Of a DNA stretch of 61,006 nucleotides, positions 37,957-47,400 are shown piece by piece (position 1 is the first letter of the stretch; each line of letters opens with the position of its first letter). The notes under the pieces are model-generated. The model saw nothing but the letters and a program-made list of their open reading frames with translations, did no database searches and was not told where the DNA came from. The position numbers and the translations under genes were made by a program. This DNA is from a virus: IMG/VR virus record IMGVR_UViG_3300028809_000015, positions 1 to 61,006 of that record; one strand, 5' to 3'.

Positions 37957-37971
37957 TTTTGGAGAGCAGCT

Positions 37972-38913
37972 TTGGAAAACACAGAAAGCCAGGAGAACCA
38001 GCAGGAACAACAAGTTCATGAATCGATGATGGCCGGCTTCAACAAGGTGCGTGGTGATGAGCCTCCCGCCGAAGACCCGCCTAAGCAAGTCGAAGTCACT
38101 GAACAAGCGCAATCAGAAGCTGCAACGGAACCCGTCAAGGAAGAAGAAGCCAATGCCGACGTCGTCAACACGTCAACAGAGGCATCGGAAGCCAAGACAG
38201 CCGAACCAGCTGCAGCAGATGAAGACCCGATCGTTCCAGGAATCGGCCTTAAAGCATCCGAAGTAAAGAACCTTCTTTCGAGGGCGGCCAGTTTTGACCC
38301 GGCGGCAATCGAGGAAAGGTTGAGCAGCAAGATGTTCGGCAAGTTCGGGCAGTTTCAGCGCGAAATCAATCAGCTGAAGTCCTCGCCAGCCGGGCAGCCC
38401 TTGAAGCTCACGACGGAGAAGCTGAAAAGACTGCATGCCGAATACCCGGAAATGGCGGCGATTCTTGCTGAGGACTTGAGCGAAGTGCTCACGGCCCCCG
38501 CAGGGACGTTTACCCAGGAACAGGTCGACCAGATGGTGGCGAAAAAGGTATCGGAGAAATCCACCGAAACCGAACTCAAGCTGCTGACTATTGCGCATCC
38601 CGACTGGTACGAAAACAGGCGTTCGCCTGATTTCAATGTTTGGCTTTCCACCCTGCCTGCTGACATCAGTGAGCGGGTGCAGACAAGCGAGGACTCCGCA
38701 TTCCTCACTCAGGCATTCCACGGTTTTAAAGCCTGGAAAAACGCAGCGCAGGAAGCAAGGCGCGCTGCCGAAGAAGCCGCTGCCGCAAAACAAAAGAACG
38801 AAAAGCGATTGGAGGGAAGCATCACGCCGAAGGGTGTGACTGTCGCCGCTCCGCCACTACCAACAGCATCAAGCGCCATGCAGGCCGGATTCAAGAAGGT
38901 CCGCGGGCCTTAA
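37972..38913 (+). CDS. Scaffold-like head protein
   Basis: A 313-residue protein. TTG 37972 is chosen because GGAGAG lies five bases upstream. It is acidic and largely helical, lies between portal and capsid, and has a disordered E/P/A-rich part (residues about 25-95), all usual for scaffolding proteins. It carries MMAGFNKVRGDEPP near the N-terminus and AMQAGFKKVRGP at the very C-terminus, a repeated short motif. Function is inferred from position. Confidence 0.75.
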   Translation: MENTESQENQQEQQVHESMMAGFNKVRGDEPPAEDPPKQVEVTEQAQSEAATEPVKEEEANADVVNTSTEASEAKTAEPAAADEDPIVPGIGLKASEVKNLLSRAASFDPAAIEERLSSKMFGKFGQFQREINQLKSSPAGQPLKLTTEKLKRLHAEYPEMAAILAEDLSEVLTAPAGTFTQEQVDQMVAKKVSEKSTETELKLLTIAHPDWYENRRSPDFNVWLSTLPADISERVQTSEDSAFLTQAFHGFKAWKNAAQEARRAAEEAAAAKQKNEKRLEGSITPKGVTVAAPPLPTASSAMQAGFKKVRGP

Positions 38914-38928
38914 ATCTAAGGAATCACC

Positions 38929-39978
38929 ATGACTACGCAAGCCTATTCCACCCAGGCGGGTCGGATCAATGAAGTCAAGGGCGAGATGATCGCTCACGCG
39001 CTGCCGCACGAAGTTCTTTCGCTTGGCTGCACCATGAAGCCAATGCCGAAAAAGCAGGGCGACAACATCACTTATCGTCGCGTCCTGCCGTACGGTGCCA
39101 CCACCACCAACGCCAACACGATTAACCGCTGGTCGCTGACCGCCGCGGCGCACGTCGTTACAGAGGGCGTTACGCCTGCAGCTGAGGGTATCACTTACCA
39201 CGATGTGGCGGTGCAGATCCAGCAGTACGGCTGCCTATACAGCTACACCGACAAGGCCGCACTCCTGTACGAAGACGACATCCCGCAGGATGAGAAAGAG
39301 CAGTGCGGCGAACGCATGGGCATGGTCCGCGAGATGATCCGCTTCGGCGCAATGAAGGCCTGCTCCAATGTCTATTACGCCGGCGGCACGACCCGCTCCA
39401 CCGTGGATGAGCCTGTCAGCCTGCCTCTGCTGCGTCATATCGCCAAAAACTTGGCGCTGAATGGCGCGAAGATGAAGAACAAGATCCTCTCTGCGAGCCC
39501 CGAATACGACACCAGCGCGATCGAGGCGGGGTACTTGGTGTTCGCTTCGTCCAACTGCGAACCGGACATCCGCGATCTACCAAACTTCGTTCCGGTAGCG
39601 AAGTATGGCGATCGCAAGCCGATCAACGAGCATGAGCTTGGTTCGTGCGAGCGCTTCCGCTTCATCGTGTCGAAGGAGTTGACAGCCTACGCCGATGCTG
39701 GTGCAGCAGTTGGATCAACCGGACTCGAATCAACGTCCGGGAGCAACATCGACGTCTACCCGATGATCGTTGTCGGTGCGGATGGGGCGTTTGACATCGC
39801 TCTGCGTGGCGAAAGCGCCCTGAGGGTGGTCCATATCTCGCACGACAAAGAAGACAAGGCCGACCCGCTGTGCCAGCGCGGCTATGTGGGCGCAACGTTC
39901 TGGTCCGCTGTTCTGGTCGCCAACCCCGGCTGGATGGCTGTCGCTGAAGTCGGTACCACCAACACCGCTCCTGCCTAA
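38929..39978 (+). CDS. Major capsid protein (N4-gp56 type)
   Basis: A 349-residue protein from ATG 38929. AGRINEVKGEMIAHALPHEV, GDNITYRRVLPYGATTTNAN, HDVAVQIQQYGCLYSYTDKA and FVPVAKYGDRKPINEHELGS then ERFRFIV fit the N4-gp56 family of HK97-fold capsid proteins. It forms the icosahedral shell. It is preceded by the scaffold-like gene and followed by a GGCCGC/GCGGCC hairpin (39990-40010) without a T-run. Confidence 0.9.
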   Translation: MTTQAYSTQAGRINEVKGEMIAHALPHEVLSLGCTMKPMPKKQGDNITYRRVLPYGATTTNANTINRWSLTAAAHVVTEGVTPAAEGITYHDVAVQIQQYGCLYSYTDKAALLYEDDIPQDEKEQCGERMGMVREMIRFGAMKACSNVYYAGGTTRSTVDEPVSLPLLRHIAKNLALNGAKMKNKILSASPEYDTSAIEAGYLVFASSNCEPDIRDLPNFVPVAKYGDRKPINEHELGSCERFRFIVSKELTAYADAGAAVGSTGLESTSGSNIDVYPMIVVGADGAFDIALRGESALRVVHISHDKEDKADPLCQRGYVGATFWSAVLVANPGWMAVAEVGTTNTAPA

Positions 39979-40023
39979 TCAATAAGGCCGCACTGAGTGG
40001 CGGCCACTCCTTAAGGAATCATC

Positions 40024-40497
40024 ATGGAAAAGAATGCGCTTTACGGGCAGAACTGCTGCCTGTCGTCTGGGCTATTGACGGCCACTGGAGCGGAAACGGT
40101 GTACGACACGACCGTCACCATCGATTACGTGCTGGATGGCGTTATCGCCAGCAAGACCGCAATCACCGATGGCGTTACGCCGACCACGGATTACGTGACC
40201 GGCAACGCAATCACTCTGACAGCAAGTAAGGCCCGTATTGTTGTTTGGGGCTTGATCTCGGGCGGCACGGTCAAAGTGATTGCTGGTGACATCGTTGACT
40301 GGGACGGCGTGGCGTTCAATGTCCCGCCTCCGATGCCAACAGTGCCGGATACGTTTGTTCCGTTCGCAACGCAGATGCTGAAAGCTAGCTCGGCTGCGGG
40401 AACGATCACGTTCGGATCTTCGAACTGGAACGCCACCGGTTTCACCAATTCGATCAAGAACGTGGCTTGGCTGCCGGCGCGCACCCGCACCGCTTAA
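40024..40497 (+). CDS. Head or decoration protein
   Basis: A 157-residue protein from ATG 40024. TTVTIDYVLDGVIASKTAIT, VTGNAITLTASKARIVVWGL and TITFGSSNWNATGFTNSIKN are beta-rich with few charges. The spot directly after the capsid gene suggests a capsid decoration or cement protein. Followed by a strong terminator. Confidence 0.7.
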   Translation: MEKNALYGQNCCLSSGLLTATGAETVYDTTVTIDYVLDGVIASKTAITDGVTPTTDYVTGNAITLTASKARIVVWGLISGGTVKVIAGDIVDWDGVAFNVPPPMPTVPDTFVPFATQMLKASSAAGTITFGSSNWNATGFTNSIKNVAWLPARTRTA

Positions 40498-40519
40498 GCA
40501 GGATAAATCCCATTCAAAT

Positions 40520-40546
40520 AACGGCCCTTCGGGGCCGTTTCTATTT
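40520..40546 (+). terminator. Strong UUCG-loop terminator
   Basis: AACGGCCC-TTCG-GGGCCGTT (40520-40539) followed by TCTATTT. Confidence 0.85.
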
Positions 40547-40558
40547 CAGGAAACCATC

Positions 40559-41164
40559 ATGCTATTACGCAAACTTACGACTGCGATTGTCGAAAAGACG
40601 CTGACTTTCGCCAAAGGTGCCGTCCTCAGGGTAACAAACTCCGACGGCACACTGAGCACCATCAACCTGACAGAGCTAGGCGTCCTCGACGGACTAACAG
40701 CCAGCGCCGCAGAGCTGAACATCCTCGACGGCGTTACTGCCACTGCAGCGGAACTCAACATGGCGGCGGACAGCTCAGCCAACGTGGAAGTCGTCGCTGC
40801 AACCAATGTCATCACCGCGGCGGAAAGCGGCAAGACTTTCTTCCTGAACTCAGCAACAGAGTTCGTTTCCACGCTCCCCGTTGCCGCTGCCGGTCTGCGC
40901 TACACGTTCATTGTGTCTGGCGCGCCGTCCGGTGCCAGCTATACGGTTGTCACTGATTCCAGCGCAAACGTCATCATAGGCTTGCAAAACAGCGCAGCCG
41001 GCGACGCCGGAGACACTGGAACCGCAGACGATACCATCTCATTTGTCGATGGCCAGGCAGTTGCTGGTGACCGCGTTGATGTGATTAGCGACGGCACAAG
41101 CTGGTTTGCCTACGCTCGCAGCAAAGTAGCAGCCGGCATCACATTCACTCAAGCATCGGCGTAA
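40559..41164 (+). CDS. Head fibre or structural protein with LDG-TA-AELN repeats
   Basis: A 201-residue protein. Residues about 38-70 carry two repeats of the pattern L-D-G-(L/V)-T-A-(S/T)-A-A-E-L-N, known from phage fibres and tail structural proteins that form trimeric stalks. The C-terminal domain (TFFLNSATEFVSTLPVAAAG, YTVVTDSSANVIIGLQNSAA) is beta-rich. Probably a head- or tail-attached fibre. Terminators flank it on both sides. Confidence 0.75.
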   Translation: MLLRKLTTAIVEKTLTFAKGAVLRVTNSDGTLSTINLTELGVLDGLTASAAELNILDGVTATAAELNMAADSSANVEVVAATNVITAAESGKTFFLNSATEFVSTLPVAAAGLRYTFIVSGAPSGASYTVVTDSSANVIIGLQNSAAGDAGDTGTADDTISFVDGQAVAGDRVDVISDGTSWFAYARSKVAAGITFTQASA

Positions 41165-41179
41165 TAGCCAAAAAACAAG

Positions 41180-41205
41180 GGCCTCTTCGGAGGCCTTTTT
41201 CTTTT
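41180..41205 (+). terminator. UUCG-loop terminator
   Basis: GGCCTC-TTCG-GAGGCC (41180-41195) followed by TTTTTCTTTTT. Confidence 0.85.
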
Positions 41206-41217
41206 TAGGAGAAGACT

Positions 41218-41730
41218 ATGCCAAGAGGCGTACCCAATACACAGCGAGTTCCCAACGTTGCCCCGACCAAGACTTTTGAGCCGATGGAGCAGCAAATTGG
41301 TCAGGACGCTCCGCGCGTCATGAAAAGCACCGGCCCGGCAAGAGAAGCGCTGGAGGATGCTTACATCCAGGTCGTAGATCGCCCTCTCGATCAGGAGAAA
41401 TTGGCGATGATGGCCTTCATGGAAGAGCCTGTCACCGTCCATATTCACAGCGTCAGCGACCCGAAAGAAGCACAGATTTTCCCGATCGGGAATAACGGGC
41501 AGACTGAAATTTTCAAGCGCGGCGAAACCAAGACCGTCAAGCGCAAGTTCGTCGACATCCTCGCATCGCGCAAGATCACGACCTACACCCAAGAGCGGCG
41601 CCAGAATGCACAAGGCATCTTCGAGGACGTGCAGATCCCGCATTCCTCGTTGATCTATCCGTTCAGCGTGGTCCGTGACGCCCATCCTCGTGGTGCGGAC
41701 TGGCTCCGGGCAGTATTGGCCCAGCCCTAA
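41218..41730 (+). CDS. Structural protein of unknown role
   Basis: A 170-residue protein from ATG 41218 with AGGAG upstream. PVTVHIHSVSDPKEAQIFPI and IFKRGETKTVKRKFVDILAS then KITTYTQERRQNAQGIFEDV. It lies between head and neck genes; possibly a head completion or connector part. No named family. Confidence 0.7.
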   Translation: MPRGVPNTQRVPNVAPTKTFEPMEQQIGQDAPRVMKSTGPAREALEDAYIQVVDRPLDQEKLAMMAFMEEPVTVHIHSVSDPKEAQIFPIGNNGQTEIFKRGETKTVKRKFVDILASRKITTYTQERRQNAQGIFEDVQIPHSSLIYPFSVVRDAHPRGADWLRAVLAQP

Positions 41731-41732
41731 GC

Positions 41733-42413
41733 ATGTCCACCTTCTTGGAGTTGTGCCAGGACTTCCGAGAGGAGGCTGGCATCACAGGCAGCGGGCCGGT
41801 TTCCGTCATCGGGCAGACTGGGGAAATGAAGCGGGTCGTCAACTGGATTTTGAAGGCATACAAGGACATCCAGAACAAGCATAGGAATTGGGATTTTCTG
41901 CGCGAAAATTTCTCGTTTGAGACTATCGCGAGTACGTCCACCTACCTTCCGACGGCTGTCTCTCTCGACGAGCTGGCCACTTGGAAGCAGGACACTTTCC
42001 GCATCTACCGGACAGCTACTGGCGTAGCGGATGAGCAATGGCTTCGGTGCTGGCGCTGGGACGAGTTGCGCGATGCCTATTTGATCGGGCCTAGTCGCAG
42101 CCAAACAGGTCGCCCAACTGAGTTTGCGATCAAGCCGGACAAATCGGTGGTGTTCTGGCCGGCGCCAGATGCCGTCTATACGGTGACCGGAGAGTATTTC
42201 CAGCGTGCGCAAACCATGACCGCGAACGCGGATGAGCCTCTTTTGCCGGAGCAGTTCCACGACATCATCAAATGGCGGGCCATGATGTACTACGGAGCCT
42301 ATGAGGGGGCAGCGGAAGTTTACGCAAATGGCAAATCCGAGTACGCAAGGATGATGTTCGAGATGCGTCTCGATCAGCTTCCGGGAATCACGCTGGGAGG
42401 CGCACTTGCGTAA
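41733..42413 (+). CDS. Head-tail adaptor-like protein
   Basis: A 226-residue protein. FLELCQDFREEAGITGSGPV, then MKRVVNWILKAYKDIQNKHR then NWDFLRENFSF, is the pattern of podovirus adaptor or head-completion proteins (gp4-like helical bundles). WRAMMYYGAYEGAAEVYANG follows near the C-terminus. It probably forms the ring below the portal. Confidence 0.75.
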   Translation: MSTFLELCQDFREEAGITGSGPVSVIGQTGEMKRVVNWILKAYKDIQNKHRNWDFLRENFSFETIASTSTYLPTAVSLDELATWKQDTFRIYRTATGVADEQWLRCWRWDELRDAYLIGPSRSQTGRPTEFAIKPDKSVVFWPAPDAVYTVTGEYFQRAQTMTANADEPLLPEQFHDIIKWRAMMYYGAYEGAAEVYANGKSEYARMMFEMRLDQLPGITLGGALA

Positions 42414-44442
42414 TCTGCCGAATGTGGATGTCCGCACTGACTATGCAAAACTGGTCGGCGGCTTAGACCTGGTATCTCCCGCGTTGTCGGTACGCCCCGG
42501 TTTTGCGCTGGATGCCGTCAACTATGAGCCTGGTGTTTTTGGCGGGTATAAGCGGATTGATGGGTACGAGCGATTCGATGGGCGGACGTCGCCATCGACC
42601 GGGACGTATTACTACACCACCTATACCCCGACAACGACTGCGCCGGCTGTAGGAGACACCTTGACGCAAGGAGCGGTAACGGCTGTTGTCGCTTATGTCG
42701 CTGATGGTGCGCTAGCTCTTACGAAGGTTGCGGGCGGGACGCTTGCATCAGGGGCGTACACGGGGAGCGGCGGCGGGACGTTCGGCATGACGCCGCTTGC
42801 TCGCGGCTTCGCGGATGGGTACACGGATGCTGTTGCGCTGAATGCTGCGGCGGACATTTACCGCGCCGATATTGCGGCAGTGCCTGGAAGTGGCTCCGTC
42901 CTCGGTGCTTGGATGTACGACGGTACTGTCTATGCATTCCGCAACAATGCCGGCGCTACTGCGGCTGTCATGCACAAATCAACCGCTTCAGGATGGTCCG
43001 CCGTTTCGCTTGGTCGAGAACTGGCTTTCACCTCTGGTGGCGCGACCGAGATCGTCGAGGGGAATACGATTACCGGCGCGACATCAGGGGCAACGGCGGT
43101 GATTACGCGCGTGGTGCGGCAAAGTGGCAGCTGGGCAGCAGGGAATGCGGCAGGGCGTTTTATCTTCGCGTCGCAGACAGGGACATTCCAGGCTGAAGAC
43201 CTGAACGTTGGCGCCACGCTGAATCTGGCAACCATTGCCGGGAACAGCAGCGCAATTACGCTTCTGCCAAGCGGACGATATGAGTTCGTCAATCACAACT
43301 TTACTGGGCATACCGACACCTTCCGGATGTATGGCTGCGATGGTGTGAACCGCGCATTCGAATTTGACGGGACGGTATTTGTACCCATTGCCACAGGGAT
43401 GGTAGAGGACAAGCCTTCTTATATTGCCGCCCATAAGAAAAAGCTCTTTCTATCATTTCGCGGATCCTTGCAAAACTCCAGCGACGGCGACCCATATGAA
43501 TGGTCTGCCATCACAGGCGCAAGCGAGATTGGCGCAGGAGAAGACATCACCGGCTTGCTGGTCCAGCCGGGTGAGGTCCTGGCGATCTTCACGCGCAACA
43601 GCATCAAGCAGTTGCTCGGTTCAACGATTGATAACTTCGACCTGCAAGAGTTGGCGCCGGAAGTCGGGGCGATCGGCCATACGGTGCAAAACATTGGCGT
43701 GGCGTACTGCTTCGACGACAGAGGTATTAACCAGATCACGCGCACTCAAGCGTACGGCAATTTTAACCACGGCACGGTCAGCCGTTTGGCGCAGCCCGTC
43801 ATAGACTCGCTTCGCAGCAAGGTTGTTGCCTCAACTGTGTATCGCGCTCGCAATCAGTACCGGCTTTATGCGAATGACGGCACCGGCGTAATTATGACCG
43901 TCGAAGGAAGCAAGATCGTCGGCATCACAAAGCTCGAATATCCGGTCAATGTCACTTGCGCATGCAATGGAGAAGACGCGACGGGCAAGGATGTCGTGTT
44001 CTTCGGCGATGACGACGGCTTTGTGTATCAGGCTGACAAAGGATCGAGTTTCGACGGAGAAGAGATCGAGGCCTATATCCGCCCTGTTTTCAATCATTCC
44101 GGATCGCCGCGTATTCGCAAGCGTTATCGAAAAGCCGTCTTGGAGATGAGCGCAGAAGCCTATTCGTCCATCCGAGTTCAACCTGAATTCACTTATGGCG
44201 ACGCTGACGCAGCTTCGCATATCACGCAAACCGAAACGATCCAAGGTGCGGGCGGATATTGGGATGTGGACAACTGGGAGAGCTTCTTCTATGACGCCCG
44301 CGTTGTCGCAGCTCCCGAATTCAGCATCGCCGGCACCGGCACAAATCTATCCCTGATTTTTTATTCGAAGAGTGACATTGACCTTGGACATACGCTTCAA
44401 GGGGTGTTGCTGCAATTTACGCCAAGAAGGTTGTCACGATGA
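42406..44442 (+). CDS. Large tail-tube/stabiliser-like protein
   Basis: A 678-residue protein from TTG 42406 overlapping the previous gene. It starts RNLPNVDVRTDYAKLVGGLD then NYEPGVFGGYKRIDGYERFD, and the later part carries repeated strand motifs (NHNFTGHTDTFRMYGCDGVN, GRELAFTSGGATEIVEGNTI, FNHGTVSRLAQPVIDSLRSK). Proteins of this start and size are tail nozzle or stabilisation proteins of podoviruses (P22 gp10-like role). Exact family not fixed. Confidence 0.75.
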   Translation: MRNLPNVDVRTDYAKLVGGLDLVSPALSVRPGFALDAVNYEPGVFGGYKRIDGYERFDGRTSPSTGTYYYTTYTPTTTAPAVGDTLTQGAVTAVVAYVADGALALTKVAGGTLASGAYTGSGGGTFGMTPLARGFADGYTDAVALNAAADIYRADIAAVPGSGSVLGAWMYDGTVYAFRNNAGATAAVMHKSTASGWSAVSLGRELAFTSGGATEIVEGNTITGATSGATAVITRVVRQSGSWAAGNAAGRFIFASQTGTFQAEDLNVGATLNLATIAGNSSAITLLPSGRYEFVNHNFTGHTDTFRMYGCDGVNRAFEFDGTVFVPIATGMVEDKPSYIAAHKKKLFLSFRGSLQNSSDGDPYEWSAITGASEIGAGEDITGLLVQPGEVLAIFTRNSIKQLLGSTIDNFDLQELAPEVGAIGHTVQNIGVAYCFDDRGINQITRTQAYGNFNHGTVSRLAQPVIDSLRSKVVASTVYRARNQYRLYANDGTGVIMTVEGSKIVGITKLEYPVNVTCACNGEDATGKDVVFFGDDDGFVYQADKGSSFDGEEIEAYIRPVFNHSGSPRIRKRYRKAVLEMSAEAYSSIRVQPEFTYGDADAASHITQTETIQGAGGYWDVDNWESFFYDARVVAAPEFSIAGTGTNLSLIFYSKSDIDLGHTLQGVLLQFTPRRLSR

Positions 44443-45488
44443 CGAATGCTTATTACACCAGCCCTACCGACATTTCAGCAGGTACGAAAGCACGGTCCGT
44501 CGATATTAACACCCTTGATTCGTCAGTTGATGCGGCATTCGACAAACTGCCGACCGAAACAAATATCAAGCAAGGGAAGGTTAACTATGCGGTGACAGGC
44601 GGCTCCGCCAATGCTTACACTATTTCTCTACCGCACGCGCCGGCAAGTTACGCCGACGGCCTGCTGGTAGATGCGTACATCCATGCCACAAATGGAAGTG
44701 GCGGATCGACGGTCAACGTCAATGGATTGGGCGTAAAGAGTATCAAGCTTCAGAACGGCGACGACCCAGCCGCTGGAGACTTGCAGAAATTCGTGTCTAT
44801 GAGGTACAGCACGACGACGGGGTTTTTTCATGCCCAAGGCAGCGCATCTACTGCCGCCGCAAGCGCATCAGCAAGCGCGGCTGCTGCGGCAGCAGCATCT
44901 TCTGCGGCAGCAGCAAGCGAATCTACAGCATCAGCCGCAGCCCAGTCGGCGTCAGAATCTGCGGCATTGGCATCTGGGTACACCGTGCCTTTTAGTGATG
45001 CTAATCCCCTAGTCAAAGGAAGCGCGGACGACACCAAGCGCTGGCGGGTAGAGGTTGACGGCTTTACAGCGGGACAGACTCGTGTTGGAACACCGCCAGA
45101 TGCCGATTTCAACATGGCCGGCACGAACTTGAAGCAGGAGTTTTCCAAACCTCAGCGCCCGAGCCTGTCCACCGAAACCGCCCCATCGTCCAACGCGGTC
45201 ACCTGGGACCTGACAACGGATAGCGTCTTTCGCATAAATCTAAATGCAAACATCACGACGTTCAACTTAACAGGCACGCTAGCCGATCTTGCTGGCTACC
45301 AGTTCCAGACAATCGTGCGCTACAACGGCGGCACGGCGGTAACGTGGAACGCAAACATGAAGCTGCCCGGCACGGTGACTCTGACGGGCACCAGCGGAAA
45401 GGTTGACATCTTCAATTGGGTAGTTGCTAGCGCCAACGGTACCGACTACTACCTGCTCTGCACCGGCTACAGCCAGAATTTGGGGTGA
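44439..45488 (+). CDS. Tail fibre protein with Ala/Ser stalk
   Basis: A 349-residue protein overlapping the previous gene. The N-terminal part (MTNAYYTSPTDISAGTKARS) is of the virion-attachment type. Residues about 133-180 are an Ala/Ser-rich repeat that probably forms a trimeric stalk. The C-terminal part (LNANITTFNLTGTLADLAGY, TVTLTGTSGKVDIFNWVVAS) is a common fibre domain. It is followed by the spike gene with a four-base gap. Confidence 0.8.
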   Translation: MTNAYYTSPTDISAGTKARSVDINTLDSSVDAAFDKLPTETNIKQGKVNYAVTGGSANAYTISLPHAPASYADGLLVDAYIHATNGSGGSTVNVNGLGVKSIKLQNGDDPAAGDLQKFVSMRYSTTTGFFHAQGSASTAAASASASAAAAAAASSAAAASESTASAAAQSASESAALASGYTVPFSDANPLVKGSADDTKRWRVEVDGFTAGQTRVGTPPDADFNMAGTNLKQEFSKPQRPSLSTETAPSSNAVTWDLTTDSVFRINLNANITTFNLTGTLADLAGYQFQTIVRYNGGTAVTWNANMKLPGTVTLTGTSGKVDIFNWVVASANGTDYYLLCTGYSQNLG

Positions 45489-45492
45489 CCGC

Positions 45493-47391
45493 ATGTTTCC
45501 ATTACAAGGCGGGGCTCCGCGTCAGACAACGTACATTGAAGATGTGTTCAGCGCTTACACGTATGGGGGAAACACATCTACACAAGCAATAACCAACGGC
45601 GTTGACCTATCTACGCATGGCGGTTTGGTTTGGACGAAAGAGCGTGGTGCTTCATATACGCATTATCTTGCAGATACTGCACGCGGAACGGGTCAGTATT
45701 TAAAGACACCTACCACGGATGCGAATCAAGCAAGTGCCGACCGCATAACGGCATTCAATACGACAGGCTATTCATTGGGAGCAAATCTTGCTCTAAACGA
45801 GAACGGTAAAAATTACATCTCGTGGACCTCCCGCAATGCTGCAAATTTCTTCACCCATAACACTGTTAGCCATACAAACGGGGTAGCGACAAACATCGAC
45901 CTATCGAGTCTTGGCGTAGTCGGTGCGGCTCAAGTAAAGATTACGGGAACGACAGGGGACTGGTATTACTGGCACCGCAGTCTTACCGCTGGCAATAACC
46001 TGCGGCTAAATACGACAGCAGCACAGAGTACAACAAACGCATATTTGTCTGTATCGGGTACAACGCTGACGATTTCGGCATCAGCTCCAAGTGGCACATA
46101 TGTGTATCACGCAAGGGCACATGACGATAGTGAGAACGGGCTGATTTATTGCGGGAGTTTTACAACAGACGGTAGCGGGAATGCGACGGTAACAACTGGG
46201 TGGGAAGCCCAGTACTTGGAGATTAAGTGCATATCTAGCGTACCTTCTGAACCGAACTGGCAAATTTATGATTCGATGCGTGGGCTTACAGCGGCAGGTT
46301 CACTAGATGCATTTTTATACGCAAACACGTCGACAACAGGAGGCACGGGATCGCGCATTGGGCTATCAGCAACAGGTTTTACTGCGGCCCTAGATAACTC
46401 GCAAACCTATATCTTCATCGCCATCCGTCGCGGCCCTATGCGTCCACCTACTAGCGGGACGCAGGTTTATAACGCAGTTGCAAGGACAGGTACGGGGGCT
46501 GCTGCTACGGTGACAGGGGCGGGGTTCCCGCCCGACTTGACACTATTTAAGGCTCGGTCGCAGACATATGCACAGCGCACACATGACCGCCTGCGTGGGG
46601 CCAGTGCAAATCTATCAGCTGCCACAACGTCTGCCGAAAACTCAGACACATCAACTACGACAGCGTTTGGAATGGATGGGGTGTCCCTTGGAGCAAGTGC
46701 TGGGGTGAATGAGAATTCAACCACGTATATTAACCATTTCTTCCGCCGCTACCCCGGCGTGTTTGATCAGGTTTGTTATACGGGAGATGGCGTAGCAGGA
46801 AGGCAGATCCCTCATAACCTCACAGTCTCTCCAGAGCTAATCATCGTTAAAAAACGAAACAGTTCAACCGATTCACTCTGGCCCGTATATAACCCAAGAA
46901 CTGTGGCAACAAATCAAGTTCTGTACTTGGAACAAAACTCAGCGCTGACAAGCAATGCATCTGTGTTATTTGGGAACGGGACAAGTGTGGTTTCGCCAAC
47001 AGAGAACGTATTTACAGTCGGTGCGTTTACTTACGTAAACAATACATCCGACACATACGTTGCCTACCTTTTCGCCACTCTCGCAGGTATTTCTAAAGTA
47101 GGAAGCTATACAGGCACTGGAACAACAAATCAAATCGATTGTGGTTTTGCTGCCGGCGCTAGGTTTGTCCTGATTAAACGTACAGACAGCACAGGTGACT
47201 GGTATTTATGGGACAGCGTGCGGGGAATCGTCGCGGGCAACGACCCATACCTGCTACTGAACTCTTCAGCTGCAGAGAATACCAGCACGGATTACATTGA
47301 CCCGTACGCGCCGGGGTTCGAACTGTCTTCTTCCGCCCCGGCAGCGCTCAATGCCAGCGGTGGAACTTACGTATTTTTAGCATTCGCATAA
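45493..47391 (+). CDS. Tail spike/receptor-binding protein with repeated domains
   Basis: A 632-residue protein from ATG 45493. The domain start YIEDVFSAYTYGGN and repeated blocks of the type G-D-W-Y-x-W with a later SAPSGTYVY or SAPAALNASGGTYVF element occur at both ends (for example around residues 155-215 and 570-632), showing internal duplication, as in DUF7483-type phage proteins. Codon use is richer in A and T than in neighbours, as in host-range genes. Receptor binding is inferred. Confidence 0.78.
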   Translation: MFPLQGGAPRQTTYIEDVFSAYTYGGNTSTQAITNGVDLSTHGGLVWTKERGASYTHYLADTARGTGQYLKTPTTDANQASADRITAFNTTGYSLGANLALNENGKNYISWTSRNAANFFTHNTVSHTNGVATNIDLSSLGVVGAAQVKITGTTGDWYYWHRSLTAGNNLRLNTTAAQSTTNAYLSVSGTTLTISASAPSGTYVYHARAHDDSENGLIYCGSFTTDGSGNATVTTGWEAQYLEIKCISSVPSEPNWQIYDSMRGLTAAGSLDAFLYANTSTTGGTGSRIGLSATGFTAALDNSQTYIFIAIRRGPMRPPTSGTQVYNAVARTGTGAAATVTGAGFPPDLTLFKARSQTYAQRTHDRLRGASANLSAATTSAENSDTSTTTAFGMDGVSLGASAGVNENSTTYINHFFRRYPGVFDQVCYTGDGVAGRQIPHNLTVSPELIIVKKRNSSTDSLWPVYNPRTVATNQVLYLEQNSALTSNASVLFGNGTSVVSPTENVFTVGAFTYVNNTSDTYVAYLFATLAGISKVGSYTGTGTTNQIDCGFAAGARFVLIKRTDSTGDWYLWDSVRGIVAGNDPYLLLNSSAAENTSTDYIDPYAPGFELSSSAPAALNASGGTYVFLAFA

Positions 47392-47400
47392 GGAACAAAC

